Below are positions 22,937 to 30,568 of a stretch of DNA of 35,588 bases, piece by piece (the first letter of the stretch is position 1; the number at the start of each line of letters is the position of its first letter). Source of the stretch: UBA4732 sp002404095 (lineage in GTDB: Bacteria; Planctomycetota; Planctomycetia; Gemmatales; Gemmataceae); NCBI GenBank assembly GCA_036783645.1, contig DAIPWT010000061.1:1-35588 (forward strand), read 5' to 3'. The translations under genes were made by a program, and so were the position numbers. The notes under the pieces are model-generated. The model was not told the DNA's origin. It saw only the letters and a program-made list of their open reading frames with translations, and did no database searches.

Positions 22937-23500
22937 ATGATGGACGCAGGCGCCGCCCTGGAAGTACTGGCCGCCCACCGCGGCGATCACGTCGTCGTCA
23001 CCACCATGAGCGCGGTCGGGATTTGGCCGTCGCTGTCCGACACTCCCTTGGATTTCGCATACCTCCCCTCCTCGATGGGGCAAGGGCCAGCGCTCGGGTT
23101 GGGCTTGGCGCTGGCGCAACCCGGCCGCGGCGTCGTCGTTGTCAACGGCGATGGCTGTATGCTTATGAACCTGGGCAGCCTGGTCACTTTGGCTAACCAC
23201 CCGGCCGACCTTTACCTGCTTATCTTCGACAACGGTTTATACGAGGTTACTGGCGGTCAGCCGACCGCCGGGACCGGCCACGTCGATTTCGCGGCGATGG
23301 CGCGGGCGGCGGGAATCGGGCGCGTCTATTCCTTCGACGGGATCGACGATTGGCGAGCGCAGGCGGCGGAAGTGTTATCGGGGCCGGGGCCAGTGGCGGC
23401 GTGGTTGAGAGTTCAAGGCAAGCACGGCCAGACAACGCCGAAGCCGCCGCGGCCGATGGCGGAACAGATCGAGCGTTTGCAACGAGCGCTGGGGATGTAA
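22937..23500 (+). CDS. ThDP-dependent decarboxylase, C-terminal (PP-domain) subunit
   Basis: This 187-residue protein is the diphosphate-binding half of the same enzyme. It has SSMGQGPALGLGLALAQPG and the ThDP motif starting at G71-D72-G73 (NGDGCMLMNLGSL) and ending at D98-N99 (LIFDN), a correct GDG-x25-N spacing for Mg-ThDP binding. It follows the first subunit by four bases, so the two are coupled. The closest named types are sulfopyruvate decarboxylase subunit beta (ComE) and the C-terminal half of phosphonopyruvate decarboxylase. No coenzyme M or phosphonate genes are near, so the substrate remains open. It ends 31 bases before the convergent rtcB. Confidence 0.85.
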   Translation: MMDAGAALEVLAAHRGDHVVVTTMSAVGIWPSLSDTPLDFAYLPSSMGQGPALGLGLALAQPGRGVVVVNGDGCMLMNLGSLVTLANHPADLYLLIFDNGLYEVTGGQPTAGTGHVDFAAMARAAGIGRVYSFDGIDDWRAQAAEVLSGPGPVAAWLRVQGKHGQTTPKPPRPMAEQIERLQRALGM

Positions 23501-23531
23501 GCCGTCTATTTCATTCTTGGACGATTGCAAT

Positions 23532-24995
23532 TCATCCCTTTATGACGCCGATGGGCCGCATCCGCGCCACCTTTCGCGACAATCCGGCTTCGTGAACGAC
23601 CTCAACCACATCGTCAACATTCTTGTAGGCGGCGGGCTGTTCCTCCGCGAGGCCCTTTTTGCTCTGGGAGCGGGCGATGATTCCGAGCGCCTCCAGTTCC
23701 TTGTCGATATGGCGGCCGGCGGCGTGCTTGAGCGAGGCGGTTCGGCTCATGGCCCGGCCCGCTCCGTGACAAGTGGTGCCGAATGTTTTGTCCATGCTGC
23801 CCTGCATTCCCGCCAACACCCAGCTGGCGCGGCCCATGTCGCCGGGGATGAGGACCGGCTGCCCCACCTTGCGATACAGCGCCGGCACTTCCGGATGGCC
23901 CGGCGGAAAGGCGCGCGTGGCTCCCTTGCGATGTACCCATACCTTTTTGAGCTTGCCGCCGATTGTATGTTCTTCAAACTTAGCGATGTTATGGCATACA
24001 TCGTAGACTAAATTCATCTGCAATTCCTGCCAGGATCGGCCGAACACCGTGGCGAACACTTCGCGCGCCTGCTGCATCAGCAATTGCCGATTGCACCAGG
24101 CGAAGTTGGCGGCGGCGCGCATGGCGGCGATGTACTTCTTCCCTTCGGGGCTGTCCACGGGGGCGCACGCAAGCTGACGATCCGGTAATTCGATGCCGTA
24201 CTTTCGCGGCGCATCGCGCAACGACAACAGGGCGTCGTCGCAGACCTGATAGCCCAGGCCGCGCGAGCCGCTGTGGATCATCACGCAAACCATATCCTTT
24301 TCCAGGCCGAAGACGGCGGCCGTCTTCTCGTCGAAGACCTCATCGACGACTTGCACTTCCATGAAATGGTTGCCGGAGCCTAGTGTGCCACACTGCTCGG
24401 CGCCCCGATTGAGCGCGTGATCGCTTACGCACTCCGGGTCGGCGCCGACGAGCCGGCCCTCGGCCTCGGTGTATTCGAGGTCGCTCTGCGTCGCCAGGTC
24501 GCGGTCGCGCAGGTAACGCGGCCCCTCGCCGAGAAGATGCGCCAGCTCTTTCTTGTCGAATTTGTAGTGACCTGAGCGGCCGACGCCTGCCGGAACCGTG
24601 CGGAACAATGCTTCGACCAACGGGCGCAACTGAGGCTTCACGTCATTATAGCGTAAATTAGACCTTACAAGTCGCACTCCACAATTCACATCGTAGCCCA
24701 CGCCTCCCGGAGATATGACGCCTCCTTCCTCCGGGTCAGTAGCGCACACGCCGCCGATACAAAAGCCGTAGCCCCAATGGATGTCCGGCATGGCGAGGCT
24801 GGCGTGCTGAATGCCGGGAAGGAAGGCGGCGTTGGCCACCTGTTCGGGCGCCTGGTCTTTAAGAAGCTGGGGCAACATGCGCTCGTTGGTGAAGATTAGA
24901 CCGTCCACGCGCATTCCGGGCTTATAGCTCTTCGGAATACGCCAGCAGGTGGCGTCCACTTGTTCCAGCGAGCCGCGAAACGATTCCTTGTCCAT
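23532..24995 (-). CDS. rtcB: RtcB family RNA ligase
   Basis: This 487-residue RNA ligase joins 2',3'-cyclic-phosphate (or 3'-phosphate) ends to 5'-OH ends using GTP and Mn2+. Conserved motifs are AMPDIHWGYGFCIGGV, GGVGYDVNCGVRLV (metal-binding Asp/Cys), GTLGSGNHFMEVQ, HSGSRGLGYQV, and TCHGAGRAMSRT, which carries the histidine that is guanylylated in the family. The length equals archaeal/human-type RtcB (about 480) rather than the shorter E. coli type. The archease gene lies 15 bases upstream on the same strand, so ligase and activator are co-expressed. In bacteria RtcB usually repairs cleaved tRNA or rRNA. This is relevant here because several candidate RNases (two HEPN, two PIN) are in the same window, though a functional link is only inference. 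Confidence 0.96.
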   Translation of the reverse strand: MDKESFRGSLEQVDATCWRIPKSYKPGMRVDGLIFTNERMLPQLLKDQAPEQVANAAFLPGIQHASLAMPDIHWGYGFCIGGVCATDPEEGGVISPGGVGYDVNCGVRLVRSNLRYNDVKPQLRPLVEALFRTVPAGVGRSGHYKFDKKELAHLLGEGPRYLRDRDLATQSDLEYTEAEGRLVGADPECVSDHALNRGAEQCGTLGSGNHFMEVQVVDEVFDEKTAAVFGLEKDMVCVMIHSGSRGLGYQVCDDALLSLRDAPRKYGIELPDRQLACAPVDSPEGKKYIAAMRAAANFAWCNRQLLMQQAREVFATVFGRSWQELQMNLVYDVCHNIAKFEEHTIGGKLKKVWVHRKGATRAFPPGHPEVPALYRKVGQPVLIPGDMGRASWVLAGMQGSMDKTFGTTCHGAGRAMSRTASLKHAAGRHIDKELEALGIIARSQSKKGLAEEQPAAYKNVDDVVEVVHEAGLSRKVARMRPIGVIKG

Positions 24996-25010
24996 GACGT
25001 GCGTCCTTGG

Positions 25011-25421
25011 TCAGATGTCCACGATCACTTCCGCCAGCCAACCCTCGGCCGATTGTTCCACCTTGAGTCCGTGGAGAGTAATCGCCTTGACCTCATGATT
25101 CATTTCATGCCGCGCCGGGTCCATCAGTTCGCCCCAGGCGGCCCCCTCCAGGCCGTCCGCGCCCACCTTGACCTCGAAACGCGAGAACAATAAATGCTCG
25201 GCGTCGAAGTGATAGAGAAGCGCCTTTAACCAGTCGAATAGAAGGAATTCCTTGTCCGCACCGGGGATGCGGATCACCATGCGTTGGGACGCAACGACCG
25301 TGCCCATATCCTCGACGACCGCGGAAAACAATGCGCGCGCAGCCTCCGCGAAGAGGTCGTCCAGGTCGGCGGCGCGGGCGCGCAGGCCAAGATCGGCAGT
25401 ATGCTCGAAGAACTCAATCAT
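25011..25421 (-). CDS. Archease (RtcB activator)
   Basis: This 136-residue protein has the full archease pattern: FFEHTADLGLRARAADLDDLF at the start with the metal-binding Asp, a middle LLFDWLKALLYHFDAEHLLF, and a C-terminal HEVKAITLHGLKVE followed by WLAEVIVDI. Archease speeds guanylylation of RtcB and makes it multi-turnover in archaea and humans. The gene directly precedes rtcB (15-base gap), which strongly supports that role. Length is normal (about 140). The start at 25421 gives the canonical N-terminus. The divergent DUF1559 gene begins about 155 bases away. Confidence 0.93.
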   Translation of the reverse strand: MIEFFEHTADLGLRARAADLDDLFAEAARALFSAVVEDMGTVVASQRMVIRIPGADKEFLLFDWLKALLYHFDAEHLLFSRFEVKVGADGLEGAAWGELMDPARHEMNHEVKAITLHGLKVEQSAEGWLAEVIVDI

Positions 25422-25577
25422 GTCCTCGATAGTACCGCGCCGCCAAAGTCCTTGATAGGCTCAAGACACTTAGGAGCCGATAAAGTTCATTTTGCGGTGG
25501 TCTCGCTTTGCGCGCGGCTGTAAGCTATCTGCCAACGGCCGATGAGTCGCAAACGGGGCGAAAAACGGAGCCGAGCG

Positions 25578-26336
25578 ATGCGCCAACGTCATGCTTTCAC
25601 GCTGATTGAATTGCTTGTGGTCATCGCCATCATCGCCATACTCATTGGCCTGTTGTTGCCGGCCGTGCAGAAAGTGCGGGCGGCGGCCAACCGTATTTCC
25701 TGCGCCAATAACCTGCACCAAATCGGCTTGGCGTTCCATAACTTTCACGATTCGAGAGGCGCCCTGCCCCGTTACCGTCTTTGCCTGTCTCCCTGGAAAG
25801 GCGGCGCCGACCTCTACTGCGATCAACTCACTTCGCCGACGACGTACACCGGGCCAAACGAGGCTTGGTGGGCGCCATACGACAACCGCCCTGGATCCAC
25901 GCCTACGCAAGCGCTGCCGGGTTATGACCCGTCGGTGGCGCTGATATGGCCCTACGTTGAAGGCAACAAAAAGGTGTTTCAATGCCCGGACGGTTTTGAT
26001 GAGACCGTTGGCAGTTCAACGCTGGAAAAGCCCTATCAAGTCAGTTATGCGATGAATTATGTGACGGGCGGACCGAGTGGTTTACGCCTTACCGATATCA
26101 CCAATGGAGCCGGTACGTCCAATGTTCTTATGGTCTGGGACCACGCCAAAACGCCGGGCTGCGCTAACTCCAAGACGGCCGCCCCGCGCGGTCCTTGGAC
26201 GCCTTACACGGACGCCAACGCCCAGACGCATTATCCACTTCGACATACCGGGGTTTTCAACGTCCTCTACTGTGACGGCCACACCCGCGCGATGACGCAA
26301 ACCGAATTGATGGACAGCCTATTCTACGCGCGCTGA
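25578..26336 (+). CDS. DUF1559 domain prepilin-like protein
   Basis: This 252-residue protein begins with a type IV pilin/pseudopilin leader (RQRHA followed by FTLIELLVVIAIIAILIGLL), which would be cut before the phenylalanine by prepilin peptidase. It then has the DUF1559 body (QKVRAAANRISCANNLHQIG) and ends with H-x9-DG (HTGVFNVLYCDG). Planctomycetes carry tens of these H-x9-DG proteins; their function is unknown, but they probably form or decorate cell-surface pseudopili. At 252 residues it is within the family's range. The ATG at 25578 has GGAG eight bases upstream; a longer reading from 25542 is rejected because it would extend the leader. Confidence 0.93.
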   Translation: MRQRHAFTLIELLVVIAIIAILIGLLLPAVQKVRAAANRISCANNLHQIGLAFHNFHDSRGALPRYRLCLSPWKGGADLYCDQLTSPTTYTGPNEAWWAPYDNRPGSTPTQALPGYDPSVALIWPYVEGNKKVFQCPDGFDETVGSSTLEKPYQVSYAMNYVTGGPSGLRLTDITNGAGTSNVLMVWDHAKTPGCANSKTAAPRGPWTPYTDANAQTHYPLRHTGVFNVLYCDGHTRAMTQTELMDSLFYAR

Positions 26337-26493
26337 CGCGCGGTTCTCAGCCAGGGCGATCTGACTTATCGTAGCGCAGGGGCTGCGTCCGATAATAACA
26401 TTATGGTTTCATTATGACGTTTGCCGCGCCGCAACCTGTGAACTATGCTTCCACCATAAGTACATTAGGCTGCCGCCGCAAGGAACCCCTCCG

Positions 26494-28077
26494 ATGGTTG
26501 AACGTCTCCGCTGGAAATATGTTCCCAGCGCCGTCAGCCTGCTCGTCGTCGCCTTGATCGCGGCCAACTACTTCAGCCCCTTTGCCGATCTCGATTTCAC
26601 CTGGCAAATCCGCACCGGCGAAGAAGTTGTCCGCACCGGCGATCTCCGGCCGCGGGACGCATTCACCTACACCATCGCTGGTCGCCAAGTGCCCGAGTTC
26701 GAGGGAATTTATGGGGTTGGCCTCTGGGTGGTTTGGAACGCTTTCGGCATCGGCGGTCTGAAGTTGCTGCGCGTCCTATGCGTGGGCGGGCCGCTGTTGC
26801 TCGTGGGTTTACGCTTACACCATGAAGGCGTTCGCAGGCGCGGCGTCGCCCTGGCGCTGCTGGTACTCGTGTTGGTGGAATCGCGGGCCTGGAACCTGCG
26901 ACCGTTGTATCTTTCGACGATGGGCCTGCTGCTGGTAAGCGGCTGGCTGCACGATCATTGCACCGGCCGGCGCCCTCTGCCCTCCTGGCTGCCGTTGTTG
27001 ATGCTTGCGTGGGCCAACCTACACCCTGGCGTCATCATGGGGCAGGGTTTATTGCTGGGCGCAATAGGCTGGGAATGGCTGAACCAACGACTGCGTCTCA
27101 ACGCCCCGCTCGGCCGTGCCGGCCTATGGCGGCTAACCTGGATCGGCTGCCTTGCCTTAACGGCCACGTTCCTAAGTCCGGATCCACTCGGCCGACTCTT
27201 GTACCCGTTTTCACCCGAATCCCACCATCCTATTCTTCAGTCGATCCCTGAGATGCGGCCGCTTTCCACTTTCTTGTTCGAGCCGCCTTATACCATCTGC
27301 CTCGTATACATTGTCGCCGCTTTGACCGCATGGACGATATTTCGTCGTTTTCGCCAATATCGATTCTGGGAAATCGCTCTTCTGGCCGCGCTGGCATGGC
27401 TGGGAACTCGCGCATTCCGCGGCGTACTGGATTGGCTGCCGATCATGTTGACGTTGGCCGTGCCGCATCTAATGACAATGCTGGCCACGGCTGCGCGATC
27501 GCGCCGCGGTATATTAATGCAACGGTTACTGCGCTGTGACGGCTCCGTGAAACGGTTGCTGCACACGCCGCTGTTTCGTTGGCATTGGGCGTGGCCGGCG
27601 GGCGCGCTGGCGGCGCTGACGCTCATTTCCATCTTCCCGCCGTTGAGCCGCGATATGCCGATGGGGAACAACCCGGACTGGCCGGTCGGCGCCGCCGACT
27701 GGATCGAGGCGCACGGCGTCGAGGGCCGCATTTTCGCGGCCCCGGACGACGGCGCCTATCTTATGTGGCGACGGCCCGGCGTGCGCTGCTACGCCGACAC
27801 ACGCTACCTGTTTTTCCCGCCGGAACTGATCGAGGACTGCCAGTACCTGCCGCAGCTCGCGCCCGGTTGGCCGGAGCGATTACGGCGCGTTGAATCCTAT
27901 GGCACCGACTATTATCTCCTGAAGACGAGCGGCCCCCACGGCCTGCTCTGGCAGGCAATCCGCGCGAAAGTCGCCGACCCGCTCTATTGCGACAATTCCG
28001 TAGTGCTGCTCCGAACGGAGCAAGTGGCCGCCGGATTGGAAGCGTACAAACGTGAGCAGGCCGCCCTTCGACCATGA
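26494..28077 (+). CDS. Polytopic membrane protein, GT-C glycosyltransferase-like
   Basis: This 527-residue protein has about ten hydrophobic segments (for example residues 10-30, 75-108 and a WLPLLMLAWANLHPGVIMG region) and a soluble C-terminal part of about 130 residues (GAADWIEAHGVEGRIFAAPDDGAYLMW). The loop after the first helix, FADLDFTWQIRTGE then RDAFTYTIAGR, has an acidic pair and DxFxY element like that in the first periplasmic loop of GT-C glycosyltransferases. A sugar-transfer role from a lipid-linked donor is therefore possible but unproven. AAGGAA about ten bases upstream supports the ATG at 26494. No carbohydrate genes are adjacent. A palindromic repeat follows the gene and may end the transcript. 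Confidence 0.78.
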   Translation: MVERLRWKYVPSAVSLLVVALIAANYFSPFADLDFTWQIRTGEEVVRTGDLRPRDAFTYTIAGRQVPEFEGIYGVGLWVVWNAFGIGGLKLLRVLCVGGPLLLVGLRLHHEGVRRRGVALALLVLVLVESRAWNLRPLYLSTMGLLLVSGWLHDHCTGRRPLPSWLPLLMLAWANLHPGVIMGQGLLLGAIGWEWLNQRLRLNAPLGRAGLWRLTWIGCLALTATFLSPDPLGRLLYPFSPESHHPILQSIPEMRPLSTFLFEPPYTICLVYIVAALTAWTIFRRFRQYRFWEIALLAALAWLGTRAFRGVLDWLPIMLTLAVPHLMTMLATAARSRRGILMQRLLRCDGSVKRLLHTPLFRWHWAWPAGALAALTLISIFPPLSRDMPMGNNPDWPVGAADWIEAHGVEGRIFAAPDDGAYLMWRRPGVRCYADTRYLFFPPELIEDCQYLPQLAPGWPERLRRVESYGTDYYLLKTSGPHGLLWQAIRAKVADPLYCDNSVVLLRTEQVAAGLEAYKREQAALRP

Positions 28078-28096
28078 ACGGCATCATTCTTTATGG

Positions 28097-28180
28097 GCGA
28101 GCGGCCGGCGTAAGCCGGCTGGTATAGAATGTTATCGCCGACTTGGTGACGCACCAGCCGGCTCACGCCGGCCGTTCGTC
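28097..28180. repeat. REP-like long palindrome, copy 2
   Basis: Arms at about 28097-28123 and 28153-28180 pair with three mismatches. Arms and parts of the loop match the element at 2052-2136 (shared AGCCGGCTGGTA, then A-AATG, then GTG-C-CACCAGCCGGCTCACGCC-like sequence). Dispersed intergenic repeat; it may also terminate the membrane-protein gene. Confidence 0.8.
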
Positions 28181-28215
28181 ACTTCGTTGCAGGCTCTTAT
28201 ATAGCAGGCCGAGTA

Positions 28216-29223
28216 ATGTCGTCGGAAAAATCCTTTGTCCATGAAGGCAACCTCGGATCGAGGCGCTTGCGCGACCTTGGCCTAACGATTCTCGGTACGC
28301 CGTTGGAAGTCGTTCTTCAGGAATTTCAGCGTGAATTGTCCGCTTGCGGCGTCACGAAAGTCCGCCCCCACTTCTACCTGTCAACGGAATGGGGCGTCCC
28401 CTTTGATACAATATCTATCGCTATACCATTTTATCTGGTTCGCGTCGATCTGACGGACTTCCACGCGGAGCGCGGCCTCGTCGAGGGCGGCGGCCCATCC
28501 GATATACTACGCTATCTACGACACGAAATGGGGCATGTCGTCAATTACGCCTATCGGCTTTATGAACGCCCCGAATGGACCAACCAATTCGGCGACATCA
28601 ACCTGCCCTATGAGGAGGAATATCGACCCAAAGCGTTTAGCCCGCAATACGTCGATCACCTTCCCGGATGGTACGCACAGAAGCACCCCGATGAGGACTG
28701 GGCCGAGACGTTTGCCGTGTGGATGACGCCCGGCCTGAACTGGCGCGAGCGGTACATGCGTCGGCCGGCGCTGGCAAAGTTGGAGTATTGCGACCGTGTA
28801 ATGGCCGAATTGCGTGAACGTGAGCCGCTAACGACGGCCGAAGACCCGGATGAAGACGTGGCAAGTCTAGAGTCAACTCTGGATGAGCACTATCGAGCCT
28901 ACGCGCTGGACAAGATGGAGGTTCCGGCGGACCTGGAGGAGGCGCTCCTAACGATCTTCGGCGAGCCGGGCAAAGAACCGCCAACGACGCCTCGCCGCGC
29001 CGCCATGCTTATCCGGCGGTTGGAACGGACTATTTCCGCCGATGTATATCGCTGGACGGGGTGGTTTCCTGAGCGGGCGCGACACCTACTGCGCGAATTA
29101 TCCGAACTAGCCGAAAAGCGAAACATGACCTACGCGGAAGCTCGTGAAACGGCCGTGACCGTTGCCCTAACCACTTTCATAACAGCCCTGGCGATGAGCA
29201 GGCTCCACGACGCCGCTACCTAA
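28216..29223 (+). CDS. Putative zinc-binding metallopeptidase (Mx-type)
   Basis: This 335-residue protein has a zinc site H103-E-M-G-H107 (LRHEMGHVVNYAYRL) and a downstream E164 in HPDEDWAETFAVWMTPG, which would be the third ligand. Segments such as ERPEWTNQFGD, VDHLPGWYAQKHPDEDWAE and PGLNWRERYM are the signature of a putative zinc-metallopeptidase family common in planctomycetes, whose substrates are unknown. There is no signal peptide, so it is likely cytoplasmic. It meets an ATP-grasp ligase tail to tail, nine bases apart. This pairing suggests a shared peptide-bond-forming and -breaking pathway, which is inference. The start at 28216 is the only good ATG. Confidence 0.85.
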   Translation: MSSEKSFVHEGNLGSRRLRDLGLTILGTPLEVVLQEFQRELSACGVTKVRPHFYLSTEWGVPFDTISIAIPFYLVRVDLTDFHAERGLVEGGGPSDILRYLRHEMGHVVNYAYRLYERPEWTNQFGDINLPYEEEYRPKAFSPQYVDHLPGWYAQKHPDEDWAETFAVWMTPGLNWRERYMRRPALAKLEYCDRVMAELREREPLTTAEDPDEDVASLESTLDEHYRAYALDKMEVPADLEEALLTIFGEPGKEPPTTPRRAAMLIRRLERTISADVYRWTGWFPERARHLLRELSELAEKRNMTYAEARETAVTVALTTFITALAMSRLHDAAT

Positions 29224-29232
29224 GCGTGGCAT

Positions 29233-30225
29233 TTATGCCTTCGCCGCTTTGCGTGACTTATAGCGCTCGAAGGCCAATTCGGCGATGCGATTAATAAGCG
29301 TTGGATAATCCATGCCGGCAGCCTCGGCGGATGTGGAGAATTCGCCCGTCTGTTCCAGGTAACAGCTGGCGTTGACTTCGATGACGTAAACCTCGCCTGT
29401 GGGGGTCAAACGCATATCAATCCGGCCGTAATCGCGGACACGCAAAGCGCGATAGGCGTCCACGGCTACCTTTTGGAGTCGAGCGCGAACCTCGTCTGGT
29501 ATGTCGGCCAGAATGGCTTTCGTGCCTTTGTACTCGGCGCTCTTTTCATCCCATTTGGCCTTGGAATCGAGGACGTGCGCCATGCCCTCCGGCATCCCGG
29601 AGAAATCCATCTCGATGGCCGGAAACGCCTGCGGTTCCTGATTGCCCAGGACGCCGACATAAAATTCGCGGCCTTCAATGTACTCCTCAACAAGGGCGGC
29701 GTCGTTGACGGTCTTGTGAATGTGCGTGACGCGCTCGATCATCTCTTTGGTGCTGTGGACGAGCGATTTTCCGCTAATGCCAATGGAGGCGTCCATGCGC
29801 AACGGCTTGACGAAGAGCGGCATGTGCAAGTGGCCGCCGGTCTCCAGCTCGGCGTCCTGGGAGAAGATGGCGAATTCAGGATATTTAATACCGTCGAACG
29901 AGAGTAACTTCTTGGTCAACCCTTTGTCCTCCTGAATGTAGAACTCGCCTGGGCCGCCGCCGGTGTACGGTACGCTAAGCAGGTCGAGCAGCCCGACGAC
30001 GCCGACGGCGCCAAGTTGGTTGGAGCCGAAGGTCTCCATGAGGTTGAATACAAGGTCTGGCTTACGTCGCAGCAGTCCGGTGCGCAGCTGATTCACGTTG
30101 CCGTGGACGCCCAGGACGGAAACCTTGTGTTTGCTCTGTTTTAGCGCCCTGGCCACTTGGTCCACCACAGTGTCATGTTTCTTGTCGCCTTCGTGTTCGA
30201 GGTAGTTCAGGATCGTAATCTTCAT
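29233..30225 (-). CDS. ATP-grasp ligase, D-alanine-D-alanine ligase-like
   Basis: This 330-residue ATP-grasp enzyme has the parts of D-Ala-D-Ala ligase: DLVFNLMETFGSNQ and VPYTGGGPGEFYIQEDKGLTK in the N-terminal domain, LFVKPLRMDASIGIS as the ATP lysine/glycine loop, VEEYIEGREFYVGVLG, GRIDMRLTPTGEVYVIEVNASCYL with the Mg-binding Asp/Glu/Asn, and a C-terminal AAGMDYPTLI. The peptidoglycan enzyme normally has EVNTLPGLT; EVNASCYLE is different, so this is probably a paralogue that joins other amino or carboxyl substrates (a peptide or small-molecule ligase), not Ddl itself. GAGG lies a few bases upstream of the ATG. It is convergent with the metallopeptidase. It is divergent from the next gene across about 340 bases. 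Confidence 0.87.
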   Translation of the reverse strand: MKITILNYLEHEGDKKHDTVVDQVARALKQSKHKVSVLGVHGNVNQLRTGLLRRKPDLVFNLMETFGSNQLGAVGVVGLLDLLSVPYTGGGPGEFYIQEDKGLTKKLLSFDGIKYPEFAIFSQDAELETGGHLHMPLFVKPLRMDASIGISGKSLVHSTKEMIERVTHIHKTVNDAALVEEYIEGREFYVGVLGNQEPQAFPAIEMDFSGMPEGMAHVLDSKAKWDEKSAEYKGTKAILADIPDEVRARLQKVAVDAYRALRVRDYGRIDMRLTPTGEVYVIEVNASCYLEQTGEFSTSAEAAGMDYPTLINRIAELAFERYKSRKAAKA

Positions 30226-30568
30226 GGCGCCTCACGTGAGCGTAGGACCGGGTCGTCACATGCCGTTTGGGTAGCAAAAGCGATGCCGCAGCGGGGAAGC
30301 GGGTGAACTCGGCGGATACGTCGTTGTCGCCATGCCTTTGGGCGTCTTTCATTTAGCTTTTCGGAACTCACGTCGCTGGTCCGCTGGTTCAAACCCTTCC
30401 GTTTTTTGTTGACATGCGGCCGGCAGAGTTTACCATACCAGTACCTGCAAGGGATGAGGTCATGTCGTCCGCAGGATGCACACCGCGGCTTTGATAGATT
30501 GCACCGGGCGCGATTTCCAAGGGATAGGCTGCACAACCTAATAACAACGTCGGCGACGGAGAAAGCCA
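30226..30568. other. Intergenic region between divergent genes
   Basis: This 343-base stretch separates the ATP-grasp gene (-) from the heme-protein gene (+). It holds a likely plus-strand promoter at 30409-30436 and a ribosome site GGAGAAAG just before 30569. The left part should hold the promoter of the minus-strand gene, but no clear boxes were assigned. No small gene or RNA is seen. Confidence 0.5.
30409..30436 (+). promoter_or_regulatory. Sigma-70-like promoter for the exported heme-protein gene
   Basis: A perfect TTGACA (30409-30414) is followed after 16 bases by TACCAT (30431-30436), four of six matches to TATAAT. It would start transcription near 30443 and give a leader of about 125 bases. 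Position and orientation fit the gene at 30569. Confidence 0.45.

Noticed and set aside
26327..26341. Small GC hairpin around the stop of the DUF1559 gene as terminator
   Set aside because: The stem is only about five bases and no T-tract follows.
28216..30225. Toxin-antitoxin reading of the metallopeptidase/ligase pair
   Set aside because: Both proteins are full-size enzymes on opposite strands, without overlapping starts.
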